The notes under the pieces: generated by a model
Seen by the model: the letters and a program-made list of their open reading frames with translations, nothing else
What the model was told of the DNA's origin: nothing
Database searches by the model: none
Program-made: the position numbers and the translations under genes
Shown: positions 18,216 through 26,089 of the stretch, one piece after another
How positions within the stretch are numbered: position 1 is the stretch's first letter
How the letters are laid out: each line of letters begins with the position of its first letter
NCBI GenBank assembly: GCA_900107365.1
Contig: FNPS01000001.1
Coordinates: 372,001 to 436,000, forward strand
Direction of reading: 5' to 3'
DNA from: Flavobacterium aquidurense
Lineage (GTDB): Bacteria; Bacteroidota; Bacteroidia; Flavobacteriales; Flavobacteriaceae
Length of the DNA: 64,000 nucleotides

Positions 18216-18359
18216 ATGGCGAAAATTTACTCTAAGAAGGAATTAGCTTCTAAAAATCTAAAACCTAAGAAAGAAGTTGTTTCTTTCTTATTAAACTATT
18301 CACAAGCACTAACAGTTGTGAAAGTTAAAGATAAAAGTTTTGAGATTATAGCTAATTAA
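18216..18359 (+). CDS. Small basic protein downstream of the sigma factor
   Basis: A 47-residue ORF beginning MAKIYSKKELASKNLKPKKE and ending FEIIAN, with a basic N-terminal half (nine Lys in the first 20 residues) and a hydrophobic C-terminal half that is too short and polar for a membrane span. It has ordinary codon use, lies 50 bases after the sigma-factor stop and is followed by a terminator, so the two are probably one transcript. I recognise no family. It could be a sigma-associated regulator, but that is only positional inference. Confidence 0.6.
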   Translation: MAKIYSKKELASKNLKPKKEVVSFLLNYSQALTVVKVKDKSFEIIAN

Positions 18360-18908
18360 ACAGCCCACTACTTCAGTCGGATGTTTATTCTAAAACCAAT
18401 TAACTTTTGGTTTGAAAAACTCACTATTTGCAAATAATTGCAGGTAGTGAGTTTTTTTGTTTTCATGTAAATATAAAGTAAGAATATTATTTCTTTTTTA
18501 ATTTACATGATCTAAAAGTCCTCTTTTTTGTGTGATTTTTCTCGTTGTTTTGTTAAAATGTTATATTTAGGTTAAAATTTATTTGTTTATTCGGTATTTA
18601 GTTTTATTTTAGTTAAAAAAGTTGCTTTAAATACATGAAAAACACCTATTAAAGAGGTTTTTCGTATTAAAACAATTAAATGATTAAATAATTATGAATG
18701 AAGTGAAATAAATGTTTAACAAAAATAACCAGTAACCTATGATGAAAAATTACACCAACTTATCTTGTTTGTTTGTGGTACGTCTTTAATGTTTTAGTAG
18801 AAGATATAGTGAATGATTTCAAGAATTTCATTTCACCTAAAATGTATTCTTCAATTAAAAATCATTTATAAGAAAACCCTAAGTATTTAACAACCAAACC
18901 TGACCCAA
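18360..18908. other. 549-base gene-free region
   Basis: Apart from the terminator at 18415-18456, this AT-rich stretch carries no ORF above about 20 codons and no clear TTG/TAnnTTTG pair. It must hold the promoter of the TPR gene. I see no RNA fold I can name. Confidence 0.5.
18415..18456 (+). terminator. Terminator of the sigma-factor operon
   Basis: Arms AAAAACTCACTA (18415-18426) and TAGTGAGTTTTT (18445-18456) form a 12-bp perfect stem ending in a T run. Confidence 0.8.
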
Positions 18909-19973
18909 ATGAAGAAAAACCTACAGATATTATCATTTTTTTTATTGATAAATATTGGAGCATTTGCTCAACAAGACCAAATCAAAGAGGCGCAGTCTCT
19001 TTATGATAAAGGAAAAAGCCAGGAAGCTCTGGTAGTATTAAATAAAACAGAATATCTTATACTTAATGCATCTGATGAAGCAAAATCAGATTATTATTAT
19101 TTAAAAGGAAATGTTTTAAAAGACTTAGCTGTAAAAAATATAGATGCAGCGAATAATTTTACATTGGCCTCTCAGGCATATCAGGATGTGTTTTTATATG
19201 AAAATGAATCAGGAAAATTTAAATTTACCGTTAAGGCAAATGCGGCATTAAAAGAAATGAAATCGAGTCTCGTTAATGGTGCAATGGCCGATTTTAATGC
19301 AGGTAAATTTAAAGAAAGCGCTGAGAAAAGCTATAAAGTATATATGTTTGATAAGAAAGATACACTAAACTTGTGTAATGCAGCATCTTCCTCTATCAAC
19401 GCAAAAGACTATGACTCGGCAGTTAAATATTATGAAATTTTAAAAAAGATTAATTTTTCAGGAAAAGGAGTTTTGTACTTGGCGACAAATAAGAAAACAA
19501 AAGAAGAAGATCTTTTTGTTTCACCAAAAGCAAGAGAATCAGCTATCGCACAAGGACTTTACGAGAAACCAAGAACCGAATCAGTTCCTTCTAAAAAAAT
19601 TGATATCAATAGTAATTTAGCTTATGCTTATCTTGAGAAAAAAGATTATGCTAAATCAGAAGTCGTTTATAATTATGTTTTAGAGCTTGATCCTAATTAC
19701 GTTGATGCTTATATTAATATGGCTTATCTGAAGTTAGAAGAGAAAAAAGATCTGGCTGATGAAATCTCTTCTTTGGGAACTTCGGCTGCAGATATGCAAA
19801 AATATGACAAGTTAAATGCCAAAAAAGATGATATAGCCCGAAGTGCAATTCCGTATCTAAAAAAAGCCCTTACCTTAGAACCTAAAAATACTGATGCGAC
19901 AAAATCGCTTTTAGGTATTTACAGATCGCTAGACATGACAAATGAATATAATGCCTTAAAAAATGGTATGTAA
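18909..19973 (+). CDS. Secreted TPR-repeat protein
   Basis: A 354-residue exported protein (signal peptide 1-20, ending NIGAFAQQ) made largely of tetratricopeptide-like helices: KEAQSLYDKGKSQEALVVL near the N terminus, SAVKYYEILKKINFSGKG in the middle and DYAKSEVVYNYVLELDPNYVDAYINM followed by a canonical last repeat. Likely periplasmic and a scaffold for protein contacts. No catalytic motif is seen. It is monocistronic and converges on nth. Confidence 0.85.
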   Translation: MKKNLQILSFFLLINIGAFAQQDQIKEAQSLYDKGKSQEALVVLNKTEYLILNASDEAKSDYYYLKGNVLKDLAVKNIDAANNFTLASQAYQDVFLYENESGKFKFTVKANAALKEMKSSLVNGAMADFNAGKFKESAEKSYKVYMFDKKDTLNLCNAASSSINAKDYDSAVKYYEILKKINFSGKGVLYLATNKKTKEEDLFVSPKARESAIAQGLYEKPRTESVPSKKIDINSNLAYAYLEKKDYAKSEVVYNYVLELDPNYVDAYINMAYLKLEEKKDLADEISSLGTSAADMQKYDKLNAKKDDIARSAIPYLKKALTLEPKNTDATKSLLGIYRSLDMTNEYNALKNGM

Positions 19974-19983
19974 AAAACAAAAC

Positions 19984-20014
19984 GAAGCTGCTAAATTATT
20001 TTTTTAGCAGCTTC
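19984..20014. terminator. Bidirectional terminator between TPR gene and nth
   Basis: Arms GAAGCTGCTAAA (19984-19995) and TTTAGCAGCTTC (20003-20014) form a perfect 12-bp stem. The stem includes the last codons and stop of nth, so the terminator is embedded in coding DNA. Confidence 0.7.
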
Positions 20015-20647
20015 TTCTATTATTGATTTTTTACCAATAGTTCTAGTAATAATATCTTTATCCAGACTCCAGCCTCGGGCCGGCGAATATTCTCTCCCGT
20101 ACCAAATAATCTGAAGATGTAAATCGTTCCATATTTCTCTTGGGAACAATCTTTTAGCATCTTTTTCAGTTTGAACTACATTTTTTCCATTCGAAAGATT
20201 CCATCTGTACATTAATCTGTGAATATGCGTATCTACCGGAAATGCAGGAACGCCAAAAGCTTGCGACATTACTACGCTGGCAGTTTTATGTCCAACGGCC
20301 GGCAATTCTTCAAGCGCTTCAAAACTTTGTGGAACCTTTCCGCCATGTTTGTCAATTAATATATGGGATAACCCGTGAATCCCTTTTGATTTCATTGGTG
20401 ATAAACCACAAGGTCGAATGATTTCCTTAATTTCTTCAATCGACATTTTAATCATATCATACGGGTTATCAGCTTTAGCAAAAAGCAATGGCGTAATCTG
20501 ATTCACACGCACATCAGTGCATTGAGCCGAAAGCAAAACTGCGATTAATAATGTATAAGGGTCCTTATGATCAAGCGGAATAGGGATAGTAGGGTAGAGT
20601 TCTTTTAACGTATTTATAACAAATTGTACGCGGGCTTCTTTATTCAT
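19991..20647 (-). CDS. nth: Endonuclease III, without iron-sulfur cysteines
   Basis: A 218-residue DNA glycosylase/AP lyase for oxidised pyrimidines. The helix-hairpin-helix LPAVGHKTA carries the catalytic Lys121, and the downstream VDTHIHR carries Asp139. Length is normal. The C-terminal C-x6-C-x2-C-x5-C loop that holds the [4Fe-4S] cluster in E. coli Nth is absent: the segment YGREYSPARGWSLDKD has no Cys, and the only two Cys (43 and 80) are elsewhere. The enzyme is therefore a cluster-less member. It stands alone between convergent and divergent neighbours. Confidence 0.93.
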   Translation of the reverse strand: MNKEARVQFVINTLKELYPTIPIPLDHKDPYTLLIAVLLSAQCTDVRVNQITPLLFAKADNPYDMIKMSIEEIKEIIRPCGLSPMKSKGIHGLSHILIDKHGGKVPQSFEALEELPAVGHKTASVVMSQAFGVPAFPVDTHIHRLMYRWNLSNGKNVVQTEKDAKRLFPREIWNDLHLQIIWYGREYSPARGWSLDKDIITRTIGKKSIIEEAAKKII

Positions 20648-20969
20648 TTCCGTATTTTTAATCTCGTAAAATTAGTATAATTTTAATGATGTGCCTAATC
20701 CAGCTTTCCGTTTCAACTCCTCATTGTGTTAGCAACATTTTTAAGCAATAAAAAGAGCTTCCGTTGGTCGCTTTTTTATCGCAAAAAATGTAAACTACCA
20801 CAACTGCGGGGTTTTTACTTCAATCTGGGGCAAAAAATTATGAGTTATGAATTATAAGTTATGAATTATGATTTATCAATAGGAGATGTTGAGTCAAATC
20901 TTGAATCTTAGCTCTTTATTCTATGTTCTATGCTCTAAAAAAAATCTAAAGTCAAAATCTAAAATAAAT
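20648..20969. other. Gene-free region with a repeat element
   Basis: The 322 bases between nth and bcp hold a palindromic element (about 20693-20832) and direct near-repeats of ATGAATTATAAGTT near 20839-20880. No ORF is supported; the frame running into bcp from 20886 is judged to be leader. Confidence 0.55.
20693..20832. repeat. Palindromic intergenic element, copy 1 (long)
   Basis: The left end CTAATCCAGCTTTCCGTTTC and the right end ACTTCAATCTGGGGC match the ends of the elements at 39687 and 43624 (about 19 of 24 bases at the left end compared with 43624). The core here is longer and A/T-rich with its own inverted segments (ACATTTTT and AAAAATGT). Confidence 0.6.
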
Positions 20970-21422
20970 ATGATAACATTAAAAGCAGGCGATAAAGCTC
21001 CAAACTTCACAGGAGTAGATCAGGACGGAAAAACGCATAAACTGGCAGATTATGCCGGAAAAAAATTAGTAGTTTTCTTTTATCCAAAAGCAAGTACACC
21101 AGGTTGTACGGCAGAAGCCTGTGATTTAAGAGATAATTTTGAGCGCTTCAAAGCTAATAATTACGAACTTCTTGGAGTTAGTGCCGATAGTCAAAAAGCA
21201 CAATTAAAATTCAAGGATAAATATGAATTTCCTTTTCCCTTATTAGCTGATGAAGATAAATCAGTGATTAATGCGTTTGGTGTCTGGGGACCAAAGAAAT
21301 TCATGGGAAGAGAATACGACGGAATCAACAGAACCACTTTCGTAATTGACGAAAAAGGCATTATCGATGAGGTAATCGAAAAAGTAAAAACAAAAGAACA
21401 CGCTTCACAGATTTTGAAGTAG
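20970..21422 (+). CDS. bcp: Thioredoxin-dependent peroxiredoxin (Bcp/PrxQ)
   Basis: A 150-residue cytoplasmic peroxidase that reduces hydroperoxides with thioredoxin as donor. The active-site stretch FYPKASTPGCTAEACDLRD gives peroxidatic Cys46 and resolving Cys51, the five-residue spacing of the PrxQ subgroup. The frame is open from 20886, but the ATG at 20970 (MITLKAGDKAPNF) fits the family's N terminus and normal length. It ends in a strong bidirectional terminator. Confidence 0.95.
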   Translation: MITLKAGDKAPNFTGVDQDGKTHKLADYAGKKLVVFFYPKASTPGCTAEACDLRDNFERFKANNYELLGVSADSQKAQLKFKDKYEFPFPLLADEDKSVINAFGVWGPKKFMGREYDGINRTTFVIDEKGIIDEVIEKVKTKEHASQILK

Positions 21423-21430
21423 AGAAGTTT

Positions 21431-21512
21431 GTTTCAGGTTTCAGGTTTCAGGTTTCAGGTTTCAGGTTTAGATTGTTAAACAACTGTAAGAGAAAAACTT
21501 GAAACCTGAAAC
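21431..21512. repeat. GTTTCAG tandem repeat with inverted partner
   Basis: Five perfect head-to-tail copies of the heptamer GTTTCAG run from 21431 to 21465. An inverted match AAACCTGAAAC lies at 21502-21512, so the stretch could fold back. It sits just after the bcp stop. Confidence 0.85.
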
Positions 21513-21533
21513 AAAAAAAACTTGAAACAAAAA

Positions 21534-21569
21534 AAAACCGAAAAAGAAAAACTTTTCTTTTTCGGTTTT
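21534..21569. terminator. Bidirectional terminator bcp / 486-residue gene
   Basis: The 17-bp perfect stem AAAACCGAAAAAGAAAA (21534-21550) and its complement (21553-21569) are separated by two bases, with T/A runs on both sides serving both convergent genes. Confidence 0.85.
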
Positions 21570-21575
21570 TTGATA

Positions 21576-23036
21576 TTATGTATTTTGTTCTAATTCTTTT
21601 TGAGGATGGTATCCAAAAAGGTGATGTTCTTTTATGATTTCGGCAACTCCGGAAGGAAGCATTGGTTCCCAACCTGTTTTTCCCTGACTGATCATTTTCA
21701 AAACTTCTCTTGAGAATACATTTAATATACCAGGATCGTAATCTTTAATGTCAACCACTTTTCCGTTGAATTTAAAGAATTTATACAATTCTTTCATTCT
21801 TGGATGTACTTTTAAATTATCAGAAGTGATAATTTCTCCATCTTCACCCAACATTGGGTACAAGAAAACTTTCATGTCTCGGTAAAACAATTTTCCGAAA
21901 GCTTCCAGAATTCCTCCACTTAAATGGCGATAGTATTTCTCGTCAAAAATATCAACTAAGTTGTTAACTCCCATTGCCAATCCCATTCTGGCTTTGGTGT
22001 AATTAGAGAAATATTCTACAACTTTATAATATTCCTGGAAATTCGAAATCATTACGGTTTGGCCAAGCGAACAAAGTAATTCGGCTCTGTCCATAAAATC
22101 ACGTTCATCAATTTCACCATCTGAACGTAAATTAGAAAGTGTAATTTCAAAGACAACTAAAGTATTGTCTTTTTCGACTTTATTTTCTTCGAGAAACATT
22201 TTTAATGATTTCTCATACATATCAAGATTAACATTCGTAACCGGACGGAAACTTCCTCTAAAAGCAAGAAGGTTTTTCTTGTATAAAACGGCAGCAGGTA
22301 ATACATTTTTCCCATCAGGGTTAAACATTACCGCATCTGTCATTCCGTTTTTAACCAGTTGTAAGCTCATTAAACGATTATCAACATCAGCAAAACGAGG
22401 TCCTGAGAAGTTAATAGTATCAATTTCAAGTTGGTCTTTGTCTAAGTGATCGTATAAATAGCGAAGTAATCGCTTTGGATCGTTGTATTTGTAAAAAGCA
22501 CCGTAAATTAAGTTTACACCTAAAATTCCTAATGTTTCTTGTTGTAGTCGGGCATCAGTTTCTTTAAAACGAATGTGAAGAATAATTTCGTTATAAGCTT
22601 CGTCCGGTTCAATTTGGTATCGTATTCCAACCCAACCGTGACCTTTAAATTGTTTAGCAAAATCAATAGTTGCAACCGTGTTGGCGTAACTAAAGAAAAG
22701 TTTGTTTGGATGTTTTTCTCTACTTAAACGCTCTTCAATAAGTTCTCCTTCAAAGGTTAACATTTTTTTGAGTCGGTTTTCGGTAACATAGCGACCGTCG
22801 CCTTCAATTCCGTAAACGGCATCACTAAAATCTTTGTCATAGGCAGACATTGCTTTTGCAATAGTTCCCGATGAACCTCCGGACCTGAAAAAGTGCCTCA
22901 CAGTTTCCTGTCCCGCGCCAATTTCAGCAAATGTTCCGTAAATATTCTCGTTTAAATTAATGCGTAACGCTTTGTCTTTTATAGAAGGAATCTGTTCGAT
23001 GACCTTGTCACCTTTGAGTTTTATTTCTGTACCCAT
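21576..23036 (-). CDS. Conserved cytoplasmic protein, family not recognised
   Basis: A 486-residue protein (MGTEIKLKGDKVIEQI) without signal peptide or membrane segment. It contains Gly-rich turns (EIGAGQETVRHFFRSGGSSGTIAK near residues 37-60, GIEGDGRYV) and a long mixed alpha/beta body ending GWEPMLPSGVAEIIKEHHLFGYHP. I see no Walker, Rossmann, HIGH or metal motif that I would trust, so I give no function. Codon use is like its neighbours, and the intact length with a conserved-looking start argues that it is real. It is divergent from the MBL hydrolase, with promoter-like boxes between them. Confidence 0.85.
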   Translation of the reverse strand: MGTEIKLKGDKVIEQIPSIKDKALRINLNENIYGTFAEIGAGQETVRHFFRSGGSSGTIAKAMSAYDKDFSDAVYGIEGDGRYVTENRLKKMLTFEGELIEERLSREKHPNKLFFSYANTVATIDFAKQFKGHGWVGIRYQIEPDEAYNEIILHIRFKETDARLQQETLGILGVNLIYGAFYKYNDPKRLLRYLYDHLDKDQLEIDTINFSGPRFADVDNRLMSLQLVKNGMTDAVMFNPDGKNVLPAAVLYKKNLLAFRGSFRPVTNVNLDMYEKSLKMFLEENKVEKDNTLVVFEITLSNLRSDGEIDERDFMDRAELLCSLGQTVMISNFQEYYKVVEYFSNYTKARMGLAMGVNNLVDIFDEKYYRHLSGGILEAFGKLFYRDMKVFLYPMLGEDGEIITSDNLKVHPRMKELYKFFKFNGKVVDIKDYDPGILNVFSREVLKMISQGKTGWEPMLPSGVAEIIKEHHLFGYHPQKELEQNT

Positions 23037-23058
23037 TTTATTTTAAATAGATTTGTTA

Positions 23059-23108
23059 CAAAGTTAGTAAATTAGGCTTCTAATGAAAGAGAAATAATCC
23101 TATTTTTG
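23059..23108. promoter_or_regulatory. Divergent -7 boxes
   Basis: CAAAGTTA at 23059-23066 (TAACTTTG on the minus strand) lies before the 486-residue gene, and TATTTTTG at 23101-23108 lies before the MBL hydrolase. Both match TAnnTTTG, but no TTG is found at the right distance for either. Confidence 0.35.
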
Positions 23109-23126
23109 TAAAAAAAATAAGTTCAA

Positions 23127-23891
23127 TTGAAGGTATATTTTTTAGGCACTGGTACTTCTCAAGGTATCCCGATTATTGGGGTCGATCATCCCGTTTGTAA
23201 AAGCACTGATCTTAAGGATAAAAGGCTCCGTGTAGCGATTTGGATTACGTGGGACGATTACTCTTATGTAATCGATTGCGGACCCGATTTCAGACAGCAA
23301 ATGCTTTCCTGTGGTTGTCGAAAACTCGACGCAATCCTGTTTACGCACGAACATGCTGATCATACTGCTGGTTTAGATGACATTCGTCCGTTTAATTTCC
23401 GTCAGGGAGAAATCCCGGTTTATGGACACGAACGTGTAATCGACAATCTAAAACGTCGTTTTGAATATGTTTTTGAAACCGTAAACAAATATCCTGGTGC
23501 GCCAAGCGTTAAAACGATCGAAGTTGTAAATAATAAACCGTTTGCTGTTGGCAATAAAATGGCAATTCCGGTAAACGTAATGCACGGTGATTTACAGGTT
23601 TTTGGTTATCGTATTGATGATTTTGCCTATTTAACTGATGTGAAAACAATTGAAGAAGTTGAAATTGAAAAATTAAAGAATCTGAAAGTGCTGGTTGTGA
23701 ATGCCTTGCGTGTAGAACCTCATGACACACACTTTAATTTGCAGGAAGCGCTTGATTTTATAAATTTGGTGAAACCGGAAAAAGCGTATTTAACACACAT
23801 TAGCCATGTTTTAGGATTTCACGAGGAAGTGCAAAAGCAACTTCCTGAAAACGTCTTTCTGGCTTATGATAACTTAGAAATTACAATTTAA
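23127..23891 (+). CDS. MBL-fold metal-dependent hydrolase (PhnP-like)
   Basis: A 254-residue metallo-beta-lactamase-fold enzyme. The zinc signature HEHADH (His74, His76, Asp78, His79) is intact, and later ligands are plausible in NVMHGDL, YLTDVKT and the C-terminal THISH. The early GTGTSQGIP and CXXC-like spacing resemble PhnP-type phosphodiesterases, though the substrate here is unknown. The start is a TTG at 23127 because the family's first beta strand (MKVYFLGTGTS) begins right there and no ATG is available. It is followed after 15 bases by a small membrane protein. Confidence 0.9.
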   Translation: MKVYFLGTGTSQGIPIIGVDHPVCKSTDLKDKRLRVAIWITWDDYSYVIDCGPDFRQQMLSCGCRKLDAILFTHEHADHTAGLDDIRPFNFRQGEIPVYGHERVIDNLKRRFEYVFETVNKYPGAPSVKTIEVVNNKPFAVGNKMAIPVNVMHGDLQVFGYRIDDFAYLTDVKTIEEVEIEKLKNLKVLVVNALRVEPHDTHFNLQEALDFINLVKPEKAYLTHISHVLGFHEEVQKQLPENVFLAYDNLEITI

Positions 23892-23906
23892 ATAATAGAA
23901 CACAAA

Positions 23907-24410
23907 ATGAAAAAATCCTTAATGCTTTACCTTTTTATCCTTGCGATACTAATGAATATTTTTACTTATATGTTTTATAGCAGAGAAGTAAAATTTGGAG
24001 AAGAGCGATACGATAAAACAACGAAGAAGCTTAGAGATAGTATAAATTTAGTAGCAGGAAAATTGGCTGAAGCCGATTATTTTTCTTTAGAACATAATGA
24101 AAATGCTCAGAATTACTTTGATAACAGCGCTTCTGGAGGGAAAGCAATTTTATTTGAAAAATTGATTCCGGTCGTAACAGAGAAATTATTGGATTTAAAT
24201 GCTAATCCTAACGGGAATCCTTATACAGGTCAGGATAAAATTGGTCCGAACAAATTTATCATCAACAAAGTAAAGATATTAAACCACAGATGGATTATCG
24301 CTGATTATAGCAATGGTGAATTGTGGGGAGAAGTCTTGTTAAAATATTTTGTTAATGATGATGAAAGTATTAATTTTGAAGTAAACCAATCAATATTATA
24401 TCAAAAATAG
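23907..24410 (+). CDS. Small membrane-anchored protein, unknown function
   Basis: A 167-residue protein with one N-terminal transmembrane helix (about 5-24, MLYLFILAILMNIFTYMFY) followed by a charged, probably periplasmic domain. That domain has a helix-rich start and a beta-rich end (NHRWIIADYSNGELWGEVLLKYF). No known motif. It is 15 bases after the MBL gene and probably co-transcribed with it. Confidence 0.75.
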   Translation: MKKSLMLYLFILAILMNIFTYMFYSREVKFGEERYDKTTKKLRDSINLVAGKLAEADYFSLEHNENAQNYFDNSASGGKAILFEKLIPVVTEKLLDLNANPNGNPYTGQDKIGPNKFIINKVKILNHRWIIADYSNGELWGEVLLKYFVNDDESINFEVNQSILYQK

Positions 24411-24455
24411 GATTTTTATGTCCTATGTTTTTGAACTAAATTAAATATAGAACAT

Positions 24456-24905
24456 ATGAAAAAAGTACTTTTATTTTCAGTTATAATAGCTCTTTCTTTT
24501 TCTTGTGCGAAAAAAGTTTCTGAAGAAAAGAAGGAATCAAAAGAAGTTTCAAAACCGGCAAAAAAAGATACTACTCCAGCTGTTGTAGTTGGAGGAGATT
24601 CAGATTCTCATGGCTGTAAAGCTTCTGCGGGTTATAACTGGTCGATTCTTAAAAAAGAATGCATCCGAATTTTTGAAAACAGTACTAAATTATCTCACGC
24701 TGAAGATGGAAAAACCTATTCTACAGTTGCCTACGTAATCTTCGATGGTGATAAAGCGGAACTTTTCTTGGATACTCAAAAAGAATCTATTATTCTCGAA
24801 AGAAAATCGGAAGGAGATTCCTGGGTTAAAGATGATTTACAGTTAATTCCCTGGAAAGGTTATGTGCTGAAAAAAGGAGAGAAGATTATTTATACAGGGG
24901 AATAA
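24456..24905 (+). CDS. Small lipoprotein, unknown function
   Basis: A 149-residue lipoprotein with lipobox Cys17 (ALSFSC), a Lys/Glu-rich linker (about 20-45) and a compact domain with two further Cys (HGCKASAGYNWSILKKECIRIFE region) that could form a disulfide. The rest is predicted beta-strand. It lies 45 bases after the preceding membrane protein. I do not recognise a characterised family. Confidence 0.75.
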   Translation: MKKVLLFSVIIALSFSCAKKVSEEKKESKEVSKPAKKDTTPAVVVGGDSDSHGCKASAGYNWSILKKECIRIFENSTKLSHAEDGKTYSTVAYVIFDGDKAELFLDTQKESIILERKSEGDSWVKDDLQLIPWKGYVLKKGEKIIYTGE

Positions 24906-24916
24906 GGAAGTTTTTA

Positions 24917-24971
24917 GTCTCGGTTTTCAGTCACAGTTTAAAATTGAAAACTGCGACTGAAAACTGAAAAC
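24917..24971. repeat. Imperfect inverted repeat between convergent genes
   Basis: CGGTTTTCAGTCACAGTTT and the downstream GAAAACTGCGACTGAAAACT pair imperfectly and probably form a two-way terminator. The CAGTCTCAGTTTTCAGT word family recurs at about 43745-43768. Confidence 0.55.
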
Positions 24972-24977
24972 TATAAA

Positions 24978-25622
24978 CTATAAAGCCAGCCAATTCTTAA
25001 AATCAAAGAAATTCTGAGGCGCAACTCCATGTCCAACAGGATATTCTTTATAAGTAATTGGAATATTTAAATTTTCTAAAATGGCAGGAGTTTTTCTTGC
25101 CCAATCTACGGGAATAACCTGATCTACAGTTCCGTGTGAAGCAAATATTTTAAGGTTTTTAAAGTCGTTTTTCTCGAAATCTTCTTTTATAATTTCATTA
25201 TTAAAATAACCGCTCATTGCCACAACTCGCTGAACCTTTTCAGGATAAGAAAGCGCAACAGAATAGCTCAAAATAGAACCCTGGCTGAAACCAATCAAGG
25301 TTACATCATTAGCATCAATTGGATAATTAGCAACTAGATCATCAATGAATTTAGCAATTAAATCACGAGAAGTTTTGGCTTGTTCGTTATCTGAAAATTT
25401 ATTCTGATCAGCGTCAAAGTTAATTGCGTACCAGGCATAAGCTCCGTATTGTAAATCGTATGGCGCTCTTGCAGAAATGATATAGTAATTATCAGGAAGT
25501 TCAGTCGCAAACGAAAACAAATCGGCTTCGTTGCTTCCGTATCCGTGTAATAAGATTAAAACAGGATTTTTATCTAAAATAACTTTTGGTTCTTGTATTT
25601 TATATTCTAAAGATAGATTCAT
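24978..25622 (-). CDS. Carboxylesterase/phospholipase (alpha/beta hydrolase)
   Basis: A 214-residue cytoplasmic esterase of the phospholipase/carboxylesterase family. It has the oxyanion stretch LLHGYGSNEADL, the nucleophile elbow GFSQGS (Ser113), Asp167 (HGTVDQVIP) and His198 (PVGHGV) as the triad. Length and order of motifs are typical, as in YpfH or acyl-protein thioesterase homologues. The substrate is not determined. It is the last gene of a minus-strand run, but a 135-base spacer separates it from the upstream small protein. Confidence 0.92.
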   Translation of the reverse strand: MNLSLEYKIQEPKVILDKNPVLILLHGYGSNEADLFSFATELPDNYYIISARAPYDLQYGAYAWYAINFDADQNKFSDNEQAKTSRDLIAKFIDDLVANYPIDANDVTLIGFSQGSILSYSVALSYPEKVQRVVAMSGYFNNEIIKEDFEKNDFKNLKIFASHGTVDQVIPVDWARKTPAILENLNIPITYKEYPVGHGVAPQNFFDFKNWLAL

Positions 25623-25708
25623 TTTTTTAATTGTGAATTGTAAGTTGTGAATTGTGAATTTTTCAACTTTGTCAAGATTTAAAACTTACCAAAGTTATTT
25701 GAATTTGG

Positions 25709-25737
25709 ACCCGAGCGTTAGCGAACAGGCGAAGCAA
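25709..25737. repeat. Fragment related to the element at 27405
   Basis: The core CGAGCGTTAGCGA and the flanking GGCGAAGCAA resemble the internal part of the 27405-27536 element (CGAGCGTTAGCGACTGGCG). No terminal repeats are visible, so this is probably a remnant. Confidence 0.5.
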
Positions 25738-25757
25738 TTTTAAATTTGGAATTTTAT

Positions 25758-26084
25758 TTAACCGATAGATTTGAACCATTTCTGAAAAAGATTCCCAACT
25801 AACGGAATTGGTCTTGTCTGTCCCTGAATGGCACTAAAAATCCCGTACGTCCATAAAATAGAAATGCAAATCCACATTGGGAAAGTGATCATAAAGCTGT
25901 CAAAGTTGCTGATAATAGCTCCGAAAGAAATAAAAGCTAAAGACAATCCTAAGGCCTGACGGATGTGAAAAGATGCAAAGCTATTTTTATTTTCAGAGTT
26001 CATTGACATCGCAATTAAAACCCCAATGATTAAAATATAACTGGTAATGGCGATTGATTTTCCTTCTTCTACTGAATTATTCAT
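25758..26084 (-). CDS. DUF4870/Tic20-like small membrane protein
   Basis: A 108-residue integral membrane protein with three or four hydrophobic stretches (about 12-30, 40-60, 65-90) and the family-type segment SFASFHIRQALGL between helices 1 and 2. Function is unknown, although the family has been compared with Tic20. It starts 6 bases after the dihydroorotase-like gene and is surely co-transcribed. Confidence 0.8.
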   Translation of the reverse strand: MNNSVEEGKSIAITSYILIIGVLIAMSMNSENKNSFASFHIRQALGLSLAFISFGAIISNFDSFMITFPMWICISILWTYGIFSAIQGQTRPIPLVGNLFQKWFKSIG

Positions 26085-26089
26085 TTTAA

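Noticed and set aside
17581..18359. The 47-residue gene as a classical anti-sigma factor
   Set aside because: It has no transmembrane helix, zinc motif or sufficient length; only position supports a link.
21431..21465. GTTTCAG array as a possible CRISPR
   Set aside because: The units are 7 bases, directly adjacent and with no spacers; no cas gene is in the window.
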